Below are positions 1-12,399 of a stretch of DNA of 64,000 bases, piece by piece. Numbering within the stretch: the first letter of the stretch is position 1; each line of letters begins with the position of its first letter. Both the position numbers and the translations under genes were made by a program. The notes under the pieces are model-generated. The model ran no database searches and was not told where the DNA came from. It worked only from the letters and a program-made list of their open reading frames with translations. Source of the stretch: Calliphora vicina (taxonomy: Eukaryota > Arthropoda > Insecta > Diptera > Calliphoridae); the NCBI RefSeq assembly GCF_958450345.1, contig NC_088784.1, positions 63,513,747-63,577,746 of the forward strand, given 5' to 3'.

Positions 1-655
1 GAAACTTTGAAGTCCTCAAAAAAGGACACAGGATCACGAAATGAAAAACTGAAAACACAGTTTTTCTCTATTCAATTTATAGTTTCAGACGTATATCATC
101 CGGTTCGTGTCTAACGAATTTTTTCTCTATTCGTCGGACGGTGTAATGTATGAATTTTTTTTTTTCAACGGCTTTGCGATATAAAGTTGCCTTTTAATGA
201 GTAAGTTAAACGTACGAAAGATTACTTACCCGTTTTTGCTGTTTTGAGGTGCCCCAACACAATTGAAAATCAGAAAAATTACCTACATATTTTTCATATT
301 TAAGCATAAGGTTGTTTGCTTTATAAACTTTAGTTTATGTTGAATACAAATATTTGTATGTATTGTTATGTCAATAAAATTAATCCAAAAAAAAAGAAAC
401 TAGATTTTTACTTGAAAAATTAAATTCATAGTTCATATGTTTTACAGCTGAAATGGGTATTTTTATACCCAATCCACAAAATCGTACTTGTAGCTTAGGA
501 AATAGGGCCTAATCACTTGGTTATTTTTTTTACCGATAGAGGACATTCAAGACTACTAGAAATAAGGAGGGCATTGGGGACTTCCACTCCTCCAGTTTTC
601 TAGAGCCATTTATTTTTTTATTATTATAATGATGTTGGCGCTCCTCTATATATAC
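1..655. other. AT-rich intergenic sequence
   Basis: No coding potential, repeat termini or RNA gene could be recognised. The stretch ends at the 8-bp target duplication (648-655, atatatac) of the adjoining hAT element. Confidence 0.6.
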
Positions 656-1857
656 TAGGGTATTCGAATTATATGATTTTTCTCTTGTTCGAATAAAACG
701 AATAATTCGAATAAGAGATTTTAACTTGTTCGAGTAATTCGATCACACGTTTAAAATTAATCGAATTATTCGAATAATTAAAATTTTTTTAAAAAATTTA
801 AGAACGAATTTTTAATGTCGGTTTTTTAATATTTTATTGTTAAGAAAAACAAAAAATAACGTTAAAGTTAACAATACAAGTATTGATAATGTTAAAAAAA
901 ACATTCGAAAACAAAGTACATCATTAAATTTTCAACAGAAATGTTCTGATCAGAATAACTCCCGAACAATCTACAAAACAATTGACTAGCAAACACTTCA
1001 GTTTCCGTTTTGGATCTATGCTTCAAAAAATTTGAGCTAGTTGGACATGATCCTGAATTCAAATACAATATAAACGTATTAAGAACTTTTTTATGTCGTT
1101 CATTAATTCGGGTTTTAAATTGAGTAATTAATTCTTTAGTAAATGAATTATTCACTATTTCTAAATTATTTATAACAAATGGTATTATACATCAAGCTCT
1201 ATCAACGTTGCCGAATCTTTGCTTAATAAAGTGGTCTTGGGGAATTACACAATATAGGGAAAAGGGTCCAAAGTTTGATATCATTTTCAGTGAACGTGCC
1301 TTATTTGAAGTCAGGCAGTGCATGATTGACGCATTTACAAATACGAAAAAAGTTTATTACCATGTTAAACAAAGATGTCTAACGATGTTTAACATCATGT
1401 ATAAGACGAACTCCTTGCTTTTCTTGCAACAAAACGTTAGTTTGCAATATTTGTGTTTATCATTCGATTTACTAAATATTTTGCAACACTTACATACGCG
1501 GTTAATAACATCATTTATATACAAATATTTTAAGATCAGATAATGTAATCATTATAAATGTCATCCTCAATATCACTTTCGACTACTGATTCAAAATCAC
1601 ATTCTCCATCACATTCAACTCCACAATACAATTTTTGTGAGTCATTATTACTTATTTAAATTTGAATTTATGAAAAATTTTAAGCAATTTATTAACTTTA
1701 AATATATATGAACATTTATTCGTTTTATTCGATTATTCTACAGAAAATTGTTCGAATTATTCGTTATTCGAAAATGGCCATTTTTAAATTGTTCGAATAA
1801 TTATTCGTAAGAATTTATTCGATTAATCGAACGATCATTAGTCGAATGAATACCCTA
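656..1857 (-). mobile_element. Non-autonomous hAT element, copy A
   Basis: A 1202-bp element starts tagggtattcga and ends in the near-inverse tcgaatgaataccct(a). It is flanked on both sides by the identical 8-bp direct repeat atatatac (648-655 and 1858-1865). An 8-bp duplication with a TAGGG-type end is the hAT signature. The subterminal zones (about 660-790 and 1700-1850) are dense in TTCGAATAAT-like motifs on both strands, typical of transposase-binding arrays. The interior holds broken minus-strand transposase remnants. Copies B (44091-47717, inverted) and C (23011-25349) are the same family. Confidence 0.85.
892..1640 (-). pseudogene. hAT transposase remnant
   Basis: Discontinuous minus-strand coding segments. 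One stretch (1155-892) reads through the motif QFKTRINERHKK and SGSCPTSSNFLK. An upstream acidic stretch (about 1640-1545) contains CGVECDGECDFES. The same two pieces recur with the same relative order in hAT copies B and C (for example the acidic stretch at 23801-24019 minus), so they come from one ancestral protein. Stops and frame changes separate the segments, and at roughly 750 bp it is far shorter than a normal hAT transposase of about 600 aa. No catalytic triad is recognisable. The hAT assignment rests mainly on the termini and target duplication of the host element. Confidence 0.5.
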
Positions 1858-1865
1858 ATATATAC

Positions 1866-2935
1866 CATAGTAGAAAAATAAAAGGTAGTTTCATTATCTC
1901 TTTATTTTTTCAAATTCTATGTCTGACATGCTTAAGGATTGTGAAGTTTTCATAGTAATACCATATTAATTTAAAATTTGCCCATATATTATTTGAAAAC
2001 TATAAAAAAAATTTACTTTCAAATTGCTAAAGCTAATTTGTGAACATTATTTTAACAAGCACACAAAAAAAAAAATGATGAATGAAATAATTCCAAACAA
2101 ACGCTTGTTTGAAATAAAATTTATATTTTAGTATTATTTTTATTTGGTTTTATTAATATATTTATTGATTTTAAATTTTGTTTTTAACAATGCTGACAAC
2201 TTTATAAATAATCAAAAACGCACATTTATTCTTAAATTTTCTTTATTTATTGTACTGCAAATCAAGAACGTTTTTATATTACGAAACATTTTTATAATTT
2301 GTTAAACCATAGGCAACACTTCTACACAAACAACTTTTTTTCTTTACAAATATTTTATTTGGTTTTAAGAAACATTTTAATAGAATCGAATATTTTTTTT
2401 AAATGACTTTATATTTTTTTTTTGTTTACTATGAAACAAAAACAAATTTATGTAATTTGACAGACAGTTGGAAAAATAAATATTAAAAAAATATAACATT
2501 TTTATATAAATGGGTTTAAATGTTTGTCCATTTTGGGTCGCTTAACGTTCGGTAAGTATGATATTACAATAGTTGACAATACTGTTAAGCGTTTCGGTGC
2601 AATTTCCGATTTCCAGATGATTGGGTGCCTATTCCGGCTATTCTTCTTGCAATAATACTTAATAAATGGTAAGTACGCTTGATTATCAATTAATAATACA
2701 AATATGTTAATAAATACAGTTCATAATGAATTTTTCTCTATCTTCTCGTAGGTGAAGAATATTCAGTGTTATTGGATTCCCGTTATATGGAAAGTGCACA
2801 AGTTTGGGTGACATTTCACGCATTCATTCCTGGATATTTTCTATTAAAAATGTCTACAAAATTATTTTATTTTAAAAACATTGTATTATTCAAAATATTG
2901 TGTATTTTCTATAGAAAATATTATTTTCAGCAGTA
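1866..2935. other. AT-rich intergenic sequence
   Basis: Nothing assignable was seen. Between 2600 and 2990 there are exon-like frames with a good GTAAGT donor (about 2669) and a TCTCGTAG acceptor (about 2752), but the two frames cannot be joined without a stop. Confidence 0.4.
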
Positions 2936-3480
2936 TATATTAGAGTGTCCCAAAAATTTTTTTTTTGGGAATTTCGGAACGCATACCCTCTAATTTTTTT
3001 ATATACATATATAAAACTATAGTTAAATATGAAATTTTGTCCTTCTATCATGATTGTAACCCGTGCCGACTTGCGATTTAGTTTTGTGGTGCATTTACAA
3101 GAGGAAAAAATGCAATTTTTTCAGTTTTTGTAAAAATTTTGCCATTAAATAATTACTTTTGCAATTTAATTTAAAAGAATCGATATATGTACGTAATTGT
3201 CGTTCTAATAAGACATAAAACACAAAAATTGGTTAAAAAATGTTAAAGTTATTAAAAAATCGCTAGGCCATTAACGTATCTCAGGCCACTAGAAAAAGAA
3301 ATGTAGGAACAAAATTAACATATTTTGAGAAATATTAAAATAAGAGCTTATTTTTACTTAAAATATATACATATTTACTTGTATATGAGTTTTTGTCTTC
3401 TTAGGATACCCTTAACCTATTCGCAGGTATGACCAAAAAAAATTATTTTTTTTTAACGGCAGTTTCAAAACTCCAATTTC
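2936..3480. repeat. Half-copy of the 19.3-kb palindrome family
   Basis: This stretch shares long blocks with one arm of the 19326-21503 palindrome and with 7540-8340 and 47770-48540. Examples are the blocks around cctattcgcaggtatgacc, gcctgag-type acacgttaatggcc (inverse here) and tacgtaattgtcgtt. It begins near a tattagagtg sequence that resembles the palindrome terminus. There is no coding content. Confidence 0.65.
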
Positions 3481-4424
3481 AAATTTTTAAAAATTTTGTT
3501 TAAACAGTAACACTGAAATAAGTTGATTTATTTAATTTATGAAAAACGATAATTTGTTTTAAATATTTGTCAATTGTTTGCATTTTTACACAATTCAGAC
3601 ATTAGTTTGCTATTGTTCGCTGCACTATTAATTTTACATATTAATAGACTATGGAATGTTTTGTTTTGACCTGTTTCTTTTGGCATTTTGAAGGCTTGAC
3701 AAGGTAAATATACGACTTTGTTAAATATGTGTTCACAGCCACAATAGTTGTATCGTACAACGTGCAACATACAACTACGTTGTGAATTGGACATATATTT
3801 TATTAATAGTAAAAAATTTTAATAAGAAAGAAAAAATATTTCTTTTCAATAAAAATATTACGAAATATAGTGTTTGATTTTGTGAATTTTGTGATAGCTC
3901 CTATTTCAGTAAAATATTTGTTTGATTTTATAAATTTTTGTGTTTGAATACGAAATTTAGTTTTTTCTGTGCAGAGTTACATTTTCCCCATCTGCGAAAA
4001 TACAAAATATTTTTGCAACAATTCAAACATAAATTTGTTTAAAGTCAATAAATTACCCAACAAACGAGGGGCTGGATATATGTAAGGAATTGAATAGATA
4101 ACTTCCAACACTACATAATAAGTTTTTATTTAAATACTAAATTGTAAATTACACATTTTTTGTAAAACGATAATGTCTTTATTGACCCATTTTGATCCAG
4201 TAATGGGCCGGAACATTGCCCTAACAGAACACGCGCTTTAACAAAACCATTTTATAATTTTCTAGTGTTGTTGAACGCTATTTCCGTAGATGGCGATATG
4301 TCAAAACAAACTGAATAAAAGGCAGCCAATTAGATAGATGTAGCTTCAACAATATGGCCGCTATCAACTGTCAAAGTTCGGAAGTTCCTATTGGAAGACC
4401 TTTTATAAGAGTTAAATAAAAGTT
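3481..4424. other. Intergenic sequence
   Basis: AT-rich, with no reliable gene or repeat boundary. A 74-codon minus-strand frame at 3570-3794 has no recognisable domain. Confidence 0.4.
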
Positions 4425-4860
4425 TTTAATAGGCCTTATCGAGCACTTTAAGAATGCATTTAAATTTTGGTTTTACATATAAGAGGTTCTCTACTTTGAG
4501 ACCACACAGCATTGTTCCTGGGGGGAATACTCCTCTGCTGCTCCAATTTTCAACCAAACTATGTAGAATAATAAGAGTTATATTCCGCAAAAATTTGAAG
4601 ACTTTCACAATTATAGTTCTCCAGATATTCCAAAATAACTATTTACTTTGTAAGTGAGTTGCCACAGCTCCGATTTCGATCCGTCTAAGTTTTGATAAGA
4701 CTTCATGCACTGATAATAAATTGCTTCGTATAAAGTTTGAAGGCTGTCATAAATATAGTTCTGCAGATATTCGAAAATGATATTTACTTTGCCTGGGAAA
4801 TGTCACGCCCATAATAACTATAAATATAATTTGTTCTGCTTTGTTGCAATGTTATTCCGC
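4425..4860. repeat. Interspersed repeat with two ~160-bp units
   Basis: Two diverged tandem units each carry a motif like agtttgaagactttcacaa, then tagttctccagatattc, then tttactttgta/cc(t)ggga. The same unit occurs at 33290-33370 inside a repeat that starts with ccccggcttcgctcgg and ends in tatatataaagat, a form common to insect RTE/SINE-type 3' ends. The class assignment is inference. Confidence 0.45.
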
Positions 4861-4881
4861 ATACTTTAGTTAATCTCAGAT

Positions 4882-5492
4882 AAAACAAGTAAGAGAGCTA
4901 TATTCGGCTGTGCCGAATCTTATATACCCTTCACCAAATTATACTTCAAAATACAAATTTGAAATATTTTTAGGTAAACAAAAATTTTTTTTTCCAAAGT
5001 TGTTTTTTTAATTTTTTGGAAAATTTTTTTTTCCAATTGTTATTTTAATTTTTATTTTTTTTTTAGATTTAAAAAAAAAATTGTTTTTAAATTTTTTTTT
5101 TGGTGAAAAAATTTGGTTTAAAAAATATTTTTTTCCGATTTTGACCCATTGTAGGTCCAACTTACTTTGGTCTTATATACGTCGTTGCAAATATCTATCA
5201 TTAGATATCCATATTGTCTATATTAATGGCTTAGTAATCCAGAGGTTGTACTTGTTTTTACCTCATATCTCTGCCATTTATGGACCGATTTTGCTGATTT
5301 TAAATAGGAAACTTCTCGAAAGCATGTCTGACAAAATTATTGAAGATTTGGATCCCGAAGATACCTTTGGTCTTCAAAAAATTTATTTCAACAGGCAGAT
5401 AGACTTGAGATGGCTAATCGACTCCACTATCTATAAGGAAATTACAAACGGAATGACAAACTTACCCTCCTCACGAAGGTGAAGGGTATAAA
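4882..5492. mobile_element. mini-me/DINE-1-like element, type II
   Basis: One end is aaaacaagtaagagagctat, followed within 10 bp by the hairpin ttcggc-tgt-gccgaa. The other end is cacgaaggtgaagggtataa. The same architecture and sequence recur at 51087-51713. A hairpin next to a fixed end, the gagggtata-type opposite end and a GTCY-rich interior (retained in the 51-kb copy) match the dipteran mini-me/DINE-1 group, which is Helitron-related. The centre (4970-5130) is a long A/T-only tract. A 133-codon frame here is fortuitous. Confidence 0.6.
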
Positions 5493-5697
5493 AAAACCCT
5501 TCAAATATGATTTCTTTTATAAAATTATAATGAAACATAATGTACTTTTTAAGCCAAACCAAATAAGCTGTTTCCAAAAAATACAGTGACGTCTTGGTTT
5601 ACAATTTTTAACTCGTTGAAACAAGGCCAAGGTTTTTATTAGTTGCATCTACTATACAATATCTGTTTTGCATTTTACATTTCCCTGAACAAGATTT

Positions 5698-5850
5698 GAG
5701 GAGCCGCAGAACAAAAGTTACTTTTTTGAAAATTTAAAAATTTTGGGAAATTGATTTTTTCTAGAAGATTTCAACCCAAATATTATAAAAATACCAAAAA
5801 ATCAATTTGTAGAAAAATTCGAAAAAGTACCTTTTATTCTACGGCTCCTC
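5698..5850. repeat. Short inverted-repeat element (MITE-like)
   Basis: A 153-bp palindromic unit. The left arm, starting gaggagccgcagaacaaaag, is the near-perfect inverse of the right arm ending ttctacggctcctc, with about 29-bp arms and 4 mismatches. A relative at about 37705-38110 is split by another MITE. Confidence 0.6.
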
Positions 5851-6061
5851 ATCTATAAGAGCTAGAGAAGAAATCCATATATGAAATCAGTTATGAACCC
5901 ATAAAGCCGCCAATATTTTACTTAATCTGATGATGTATTTTGAAATGTTTTCTTTTTACTTTTGCAATAGTTGTGTTTTAAACTATTTAATTGTAATTAT
6001 TTACAATAAATCGTTATATGTACATAATTAATTTTCAACTAAAGTATAACCACATTGCCGC

Positions 6062-6818
6062 TTAAACAGCTGGACCCGAATTAAAAAGATCAATTGCATA
6101 TTCCGCCAATTTGCACAAATCGATCTGTTGTTTTCGCAACGTTTTAATTGCACGAGAAATATCACGGTTTTTCTAAACAAAATTAAATTCACATTAAGAT
6201 AAATTGAAATTTCCGTAATATGCGAATACTTACAAATCCATTCATGACTTTGGTACGGAAACTGGGTTTGCGAATCACGCCATAGAATTTGGCAAATTGT
6301 TCATTTTCAGCCACCTGGGTTTTCATAAGATTGTAGAATGCATTTGGGGGCATTAGATTGACAACTTCCTGCATAAGCGTGTCCAACGAACGAGACTCAG
6401 GAATATTGTCAGAGTAGAAGGAGGATCTTGAGGCAACTTTGGCTTCTCTAATGTCTGGTATGATGACGCAATCGAATATTTTTGCAACACCATTAATGTC
6501 CGTGGTATTAACACCAGCATTAGTGAATGGTTTTAAGAAGCTCTGGTATGTTGCTGTGACATCGATTTTGGCAGTAGTTTTTTTGAAATCAGAAGAGAGC
6601 ATATAATCAACGGCTTTTACATATCTTATGTCGTTTTGCAAGTGCTTTTTAATGAGTGCTATGACTGAGGCATGAGGTGCCAAATTTCTTATCATTTGGA
6701 ATTCCTGACATAAGCCCAGATTCGAAGGTGTGGCGCCATCACAATCGTCAGCATGGACTGCACTTAAAATGCAACAGGCACTGAGTAGTCCCACCAAACA
6801 CAATTTCTTTACAAACAT
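6062..6818 (-). CDS. Secreted insect allergen-related repeat protein (G12-like)
   Basis: Two exons: 6818-6234 (195 codons) and 6172-6062 (36 codons plus stop), joined across a 61-bp intron with donor GTAAGT and acceptor TTTGTTTAG, phase 0, giving about 231 aa. Residues 1-23 form a clear signal peptide (MFVKKLCLVGLLSACCILSA, cleavage near VHA/DD). The mature part is one all-helical insect-allergen-related repeat (PF06757 family). Seen motifs include the CQEFQMIRNLAPHASVIALI start, KAVDYMLSSDFKK, TDINGVAKIFDC, NLMPPNAFYNLMKTQVAENE and a C-terminal KTLRKQQIDLCKLAEYAI helix. Family members are secreted, typically in the midgut, and include G12 proteins, cockroach allergen repeats and nitrile-specifier relatives. 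The exact function here is unknown. Reading past the donor would give a false 209-aa protein; splicing restores a family-like C-terminus. It stands alone, with a TATA box upstream. Confidence 0.85.
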
Positions 6819-6900
6819 TTTACTTTTCGTATTTTTCGCAGAATAATTTAATGTTTGTTTTCTTAGACTCTACTAACTAGCGTTCTCGTTTCTTAGTTAA

Positions 6901-6908
6901 CTTTTATA
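6901..6908 (-). promoter_or_regulatory. TATA box of the allergen-repeat gene
   Basis: On the minus strand the sequence reads TATAAAAG, 83 bp upstream of the start codon at 6818. Transcription would be expected to start about 25-30 bp downstream (near 6875), leaving a 5' leader of about 55 nt. Position and sequence are seen; use is inferred. Confidence 0.6.
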
Positions 6909-6949
6909 TGTTTTTCTGTGCCAATGTGAGGTTCTTGAACTGCTCTGTC

Positions 6950-7539
6950 ATCATTATAAATTGTTGTTAGTTTAAAGATCGTTATCAGTGAACGCGTTAC
7001 ATGTGTAAGGCGGGAATTTGCAAAACAAAACAAAATAATCATCGACATTGACATGCAACTAATTAGTTGCTGAGTGATTTTAACAATTGTTGTTTATTTG
7101 TAAATTGTAAATTCTGAAGAGAATGGTAAATATTTTTCAAATGTTTCCACGAATTCTTATCGACTGCTAGTAACATTTGTTACGTGTATGTAGCAATTAA
7201 TTATATAATTACTCACTTAAGTAGATATTGGTATATTGAACCTATTTTGAAGGAATTGAGAGGCAATTTTACATTCTCGAATTACAGTACTTAAAATTAA
7301 ACTCTATTCTAACTTCGTGCAAAGTTTTAAGCTGGAACTCATTTAATTAAGAAGTAAAGAGCCAAAATGTGTCATAAGCCTAAATAATATATCACATATC
7401 TTCTAAACCACTGATCCGATTGAAATGAGGTGTAATATTTGGGAGCTTTCAGATAATTTATTCTGAAAAGGTATATTTTTACATTTGATGTGAGGACTGC
7501 ATAACATATTCACAACAATTCTACCTTATTCAGTTGCCT
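6950..7539. other. Intergenic sequence upstream of the allergen-repeat gene
   Basis: Non-coding and mostly unique. It merges into repeat sequence from about 7370-7540. Confidence 0.4.
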
Positions 7540-8340
7540 AAATATGTGGATTTTTCTTAAGTTTCATCAAAATCGGGACAAAAATATATAACATTTCGCT
7601 ATCTTTCCATTAGAAATTCCAAATATTGAAAAATTTGACCTTTGAAATTCACGATTTAAGGGTTAACGTTTTCCGATTTTAGGAAAACTTTCAGACTATA
7701 TTTAAAATTACCTGGACTATTATATTCTGAACAGATTTTACTTAAAATTAATAACAGTAAGGAAATTAGGCTCATTCGCCAAAATATGGCCAAAAAATTA
7801 GTTTTTCTCGAAAATCGCTAAATTTAAATCGCAGGTACGGAAAAACTATAGGAGGTATTGCCATACTTTTTTAATATTTTTATTCCCTATTATGATCTCA
7901 ATAAATCCCAATGTGAGGATTAGCTAATTCTGAATTTTGTTTAACAACATTTTTAAAAATTTGAAATTGGAGTTTTGAAACTGCCGTTAAAAAAATTTAA
8001 TTTTTTTGGTCATACCTGCGAATAGGTTAACGGTATCCTATGAGGACAAAAACTCATTTACAAGTAAATATGGATATATTTTAAGTAAAAATAAGCTTTT
8101 ATTTTAAAATTTCTCAAAATATGTTAATTTTGTTCATAAATGTCTTGTTCTAGAGGCCTGAGACACGTTAATGGCCTGGCGATTTTTTAATAACTTTAAC
8201 ATTTTTTAACCAATTTTTGTCTTTTATATCTTATTATAACGAAAATTACGTACACATTTCGATTCTTTTAAATTAAATTGTAAAAGTCATGGCAATTTTT
8301 TTTACAAAAACTGAAAAATTGCTGTTTTTCCCCTTGCTTT
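7540..8340. repeat. Half-copy of the 19.3-kb palindrome family
   Basis: Collinear with the right arm of the 19326-21503 palindrome. It shares aaatttgacctttgaa, aaatcgcaggtacggaaaaa, cctgcgaataggttaacggt and the acacgttaatggcctggcg block. There is no inverted partner here, so this is a single arm or a truncated copy. Confidence 0.7.
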
Positions 8341-9130
8341 CGATTTTTCGATAGCTTTTGGGATGAGAAAAAAAACTACGGCACACAGTTCATTTACGTT
8401 TGTTCAGCTTCCTAAAGCTAATTTGAAGAGATATTCAGGTTTATTGATTTATTTTTTTTTAATTTTGCTCGATCTTTTTATGGGTTTTTTAGATATGGCG
8501 GGCAGAGGGACGAAATTTATTTTTAAAATATCAGCTATATTGACGATAAAATTCTAAATAAAATAAAAATTACTTACTAACAGTAATCTTCTCCCTATAA
8601 AAAGTTATAGGCATCCAAAGTTGGAGTATGTGAAAAGGGCCGTATTTTTTACGTTTTCCCCATATAGTTTTTATTTTGTAGAAAAAAATTTTCTTCGGCA
8701 ATTTTTATAAGAACCGGAAAAATAACTTAATACAAAAGCATGTGAAATAAAATTAAACTCACTTAATTTTTTAAAAAAAAATTCGGTTTGAGTAAAAATT
8801 TCTAAAAAGGCAAAGCACCGATCCACGAAAAAGCTTCATATTTGTATAACCATATATATTTCTTAAATACTCATAAAGGTTTTTTACTACCACACGGTAA
8901 ATAACGTCACAGTAGGCACTTTTCTAAAAAAAAAACTCAGTTTTTGGAACACATTTTCCCCGTTTTACGAATTTCAGTATTTAAAAATAAAAAATGTCAA
9001 AAATTCTAATGTTAAGTTTTTCCCAAAAATAAAATCTTGAGATTTTTACGAGTTATTGTCGGACATTTATTTTACGAGTTAATTTTAAAGGTTTTGAATA
9101 AGAATATATTAAAAAAAAATTGAAATTGGC
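8341..9130. repeat. Fragment of the CACAGTGG repeat family
   Basis: Shares blocks with 14062-15312 and 40728-42296: ttcagcttcctaa, gaagagatattcaggttta, aggcaaagcaccgatcca and cgtcacagtaggcactttt. The CACAGTGG end is missing. Non-coding. Confidence 0.7.
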
Positions 9131-9346
9131 GAATTTTTTTTTAACATACCTACTAAAAAAAAACCTAAAAATGAACGCGTAAAAAAATCTATTGAAACTC
9201 GTCCAAAACCTCAAGAAAAACATTTTTTGGGAAAAACTACTATCGCCATCGTTTTAGCGTTCAATTTGTTCCTAATAAAAAAAACATTAAAAATAATAGT
9301 AGACAAAAAGTCAAATAATTTAAATTTGGCCGCCCCGAAAATTATT

Positions 9347-10430
9347 TTATACCCTACACCAGAATAGTGAGGAGGGTATATTGGATTAGTGCTGATGTTT
9401 GTAACGTACAAAAATATTGTCCCAACACCCATCTTAAAGTATACCAATCAGCTTAGCAGCATTTTCTGAGTCGATGGAGCGTCCGTCCGTTCAAGTAAAC
9501 CTTTCAATCAAACTACAGGTCACAATTTTTATGGTAATTCGAAGAAATTTGGCGCAAGCTTTTTTATTGCCCAAAGAGCAAAAAACAAAATTTCAAAAAT
9601 TGTATGTCTTGAGTTACAAAATATTTATTTTGATAGATATCACACTAAGCGACCAAAAGTATCTTAAAGGCATGGACCTAAACTTTCTTTTGAGCAAAAA
9701 AAAAAAAAGGGCTCATTTTGAAAAAAGTCAGATTTTGCAAAAAAAAAAGTAAAAAATTGTATATCTTGAGTTACAAAATATTTATTTTGATAGATATCCC
9801 ACTCGCATCCCACTAAGCGACCAAATATGTCTTCAAGGAAAATATCTAAGCTTTATATTAAGAAAAAATGACCAATTTTGAAAAAAAGTCAAAAAAGTTT
9901 GATTTCGGAAGAAATGTTAAAAATTATTTATTTTTTATTAATATTTTTTTCGAAAGATGGAAGAAAAATCTATCTAAACTATTTGGGACACATTTTGTTA
10001 AGAACAATAGGTAATAAGTTACATGTATAAGAAAAAACACCTGCTTGGCCAAAATGTCAAATTTTGAGCCCCTCTAACTTAGAGAGGTCTCGACCGATCT
10101 CGTTGTGATTGAGTTACTATCCAATAGAACTAACCTTGGTGTGATCATCCCGATCGGAAAACATCGATTTCAAAAGTTGGTTCACTTGACATGGAATGCA
10201 AAAGTCATGTCACCAAATTTTGTAGGGTCCACTTCCGAAAATCATTTTAACGAGCATAGATTTTTTATAAACGTTGGTATTCAAATTTCATATATATAGA
10301 AGATATGCCACCTAATTTTATGGTTCATAATTAGTCATAGCTCCCACATGATCATCTTCTCAGTGTAGGATATCATATGGTCGGGCCTCACCGACTATAC
10401 TTTCTTACTTGCTTTGATATGTCGTAGTGG
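9347..10430 (+). mobile_element. mini-me-like element type I, split by a foldback fragment
   Basis: The left part (9347-~9590) starts ttataccctacaccagaata, carries cgtccgtccgt (GTCY-type) and ends near ggcgcaagctt. The right part (about 10199-10430) resumes with catgtcaccaaattttgt and ends in the hairpin zone atggtcgggcctcaccgac and tttcttacttg. Both halves are collinear with the complete copy at 57624-58376. The middle is foreign foldback sequence. Confidence 0.65.
9590..10198 (-). repeat. Half of a foldback element (family FB1) nested in the mini-me copy
   Basis: Contains repeat units with tgatagatatcccactcgca and tgagttacaaaatattt. It ends in the FB1 arm terminus (acatcgatttcaaaagttgg, then ttcacttgacatggaatgc). 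It corresponds to the right half of the full element at 44239-46791. Confidence 0.7.
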
Positions 10431-11690
10431 AACTGTTTTTCCTCATGATAAAAACTATCGAAAAATCGATGGCACAATATCGCTATGCTAAATCGACCCA
10501 CCCTAATGTATATTTGCAAAAAATTTAAAAACAAACCCTTTTAAATGCATCTACAATCTTCAGAGCCGTTAACTAATTTTGTACATATACTAGTTTATCG
10601 GTTTGGTATCTCCCATGGTATTATATGGAGTTATATTTTTCACATATACTTACTTAGATTGTGTTTTTTTTTAAAGCAGTTTATTTGTTAATTCTTTTGC
10701 TAACGGTTTTTAGAATCAGTCTTAAATCCTTCCATTATTACAATTGTACCACCTGATTTTGACCAAACTCAATATAGAAATTTATATTTACTTTAAATCT
10801 TCAAACTATAAATTTATTCATGACAAAATCTATAATTTCCTGTAAATTTCCCATCTCCATAACATTAAGTACAAATTTAACAAACATTATTCAAACTAAA
10901 TACATAATATTACATACTTCCTATACGTATTTTCATAAAATACCAAAACCCGAAATCGTTTTCTTATTTCCTCACAAATTGTTTCCATCACAATTAGATG
11001 ATGATGGTGTTGTAAATACAACGATTTGTAAAGAAATTTGTCTACGGAGTCTATGAAGAATGTAGTTGACCCAGTTGATACATTCAAATTCATAGTTGAT
11101 GTCAATTCATTAGACTTTTTGTTTTTGTATGTCTGACACTGTGGCAGTCACTTAATATCTATGCTGAAATATTTTCCATTTCTTTCTCTATTTTTATTAT
11201 TAGTGCTGATTTAGATTGATTTATTCCAAGTACGTGATTTCATTTTATCATTCATGTCATGGCACCTGTTGTCAGCATAAATGTTGACCTACACCATCAC
11301 AGAAAATAGAATGAGAATGGAAAAAAAATAGCTCGAGACGAATTTTTTATTACATTTACTCAAACATAAATACATACAAATTCTTTTTCGTTTAAATACA
11401 GATGAGGATACTGACAGATTTTTTTTGAGGAAAGTAGAAATTTTATATGTATAGATTTCTCATGGTCTACAGCAGAGGTTCTTAAGTTCCTTTTTATAAT
11501 ACAGTTTTTTTTCAACAACAGTAATAACTGTATTCAGCTAAAACTGCATTTAAGGGCTTTTTTCATTTTATTAAACATGTAGTTTGGGAATTCCCTTCAT
11601 ACCAAAGTAGACTAGAAAGCATTACATATTTTGTACCGTAGTTTATTTTGAGAATAAGTCGCAATGATTCCCCTTTCACCACATAAGTAT
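10431..11690. other. Intergenic sequence
   Basis: AT-rich with no recognisable domain or repeat boundary. Overlapping frames of 69-78 codons at 10820-11105 on both strands look fortuitous. Confidence 0.45.
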
Positions 11691-12360
11691 ATGAGGGGAT
11701 TTAATTTCAAGGGAACCAACTTTTGAAATCGATGTCTTCCAAGGTTAGTCCTATTGGATAGTAATTCAGACACAATTTTTCAACAAGATCAAGAACTCTC
11801 TGATTTGGAGGGGGCCAAAATTTGACATTTTGGCCAAACAGTGTTTTTTCTCATCCATGTAACTTATTACCTACTGTTCTTAGCAAAATGTGTCCCAAAT
11901 AGTTTAGATAGCTATTTCTTAAATTTATTAATAAAAAAATAAAAAATTTTGAAAATTTTTTCCGCAATCAAAAATTTTTTGACTTTTTTTTTTCAAAATG
12001 TGCTTTTTTCTCAAAAAAAAAGTTTAGATATCTTCCTTGAAAACCTACTTGGTCACTTAGTGGGATGTTTAATATCTATCAAAATAAATGTTTTGTTTCT
12101 CAAAACATAAACTTTTTTTCAAAATGGACCCTTTTTATACTTTTTTTTGCTCAAAAGAAAGCTAAGAACTAAGCTTGAAGACTTTTTTAATCGCTTAGTA
12201 AAATGCGAGTGGGATATCTATCAAAATAAATATTTTGTAACTCAATACATACAATTTTAGACCTTTTTTGGTTGCTTAGTGGGATGCAAGTGGGATATCT
12301 ATCAAAATAAATATTTGGTAACTCAAGACATACAATTTTAGACCTTTTTTTGCAATGTCT
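11691..12360 (+). repeat. Left half of an FB1 foldback element
   Basis: Starts gaggggatttaatttcaagg, close to the FB1 terminus. It continues through aaatcgatgtcttcc, ttattacctactgttcttag and about three repeat units with gggatatctatcaaaataaa. The inverted right half is missing, and the sequence runs into a non-LTR fragment. Confidence 0.7.
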
Positions 12361-12399
12361 AACTTAGTTTTCAACAACATACAACATTTGGCCCATATA

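Noticed and set aside
2620..2993. Exon-like frames with GTAAGT donor and TCTCGTAG acceptor
   Set aside because: Joining the sites gives an immediate stop (TGG-TGA), and no protein family is recognisable.
3570..3794. 74-codon minus-strand frame with several cysteines
   Set aside because: Cysteine spacing does not fit a zinc finger or THAP domain; no neighbours or promoter support it.
5081..5482. 133-codon plus frame
   Set aside because: Lies wholly inside the type II mini-me element and starts in an A/T homopolymer region.
10820..11105. Overlapping frames on both strands
   Set aside because: No domain, no splice or promoter context; equal length on both strands suggests chance.
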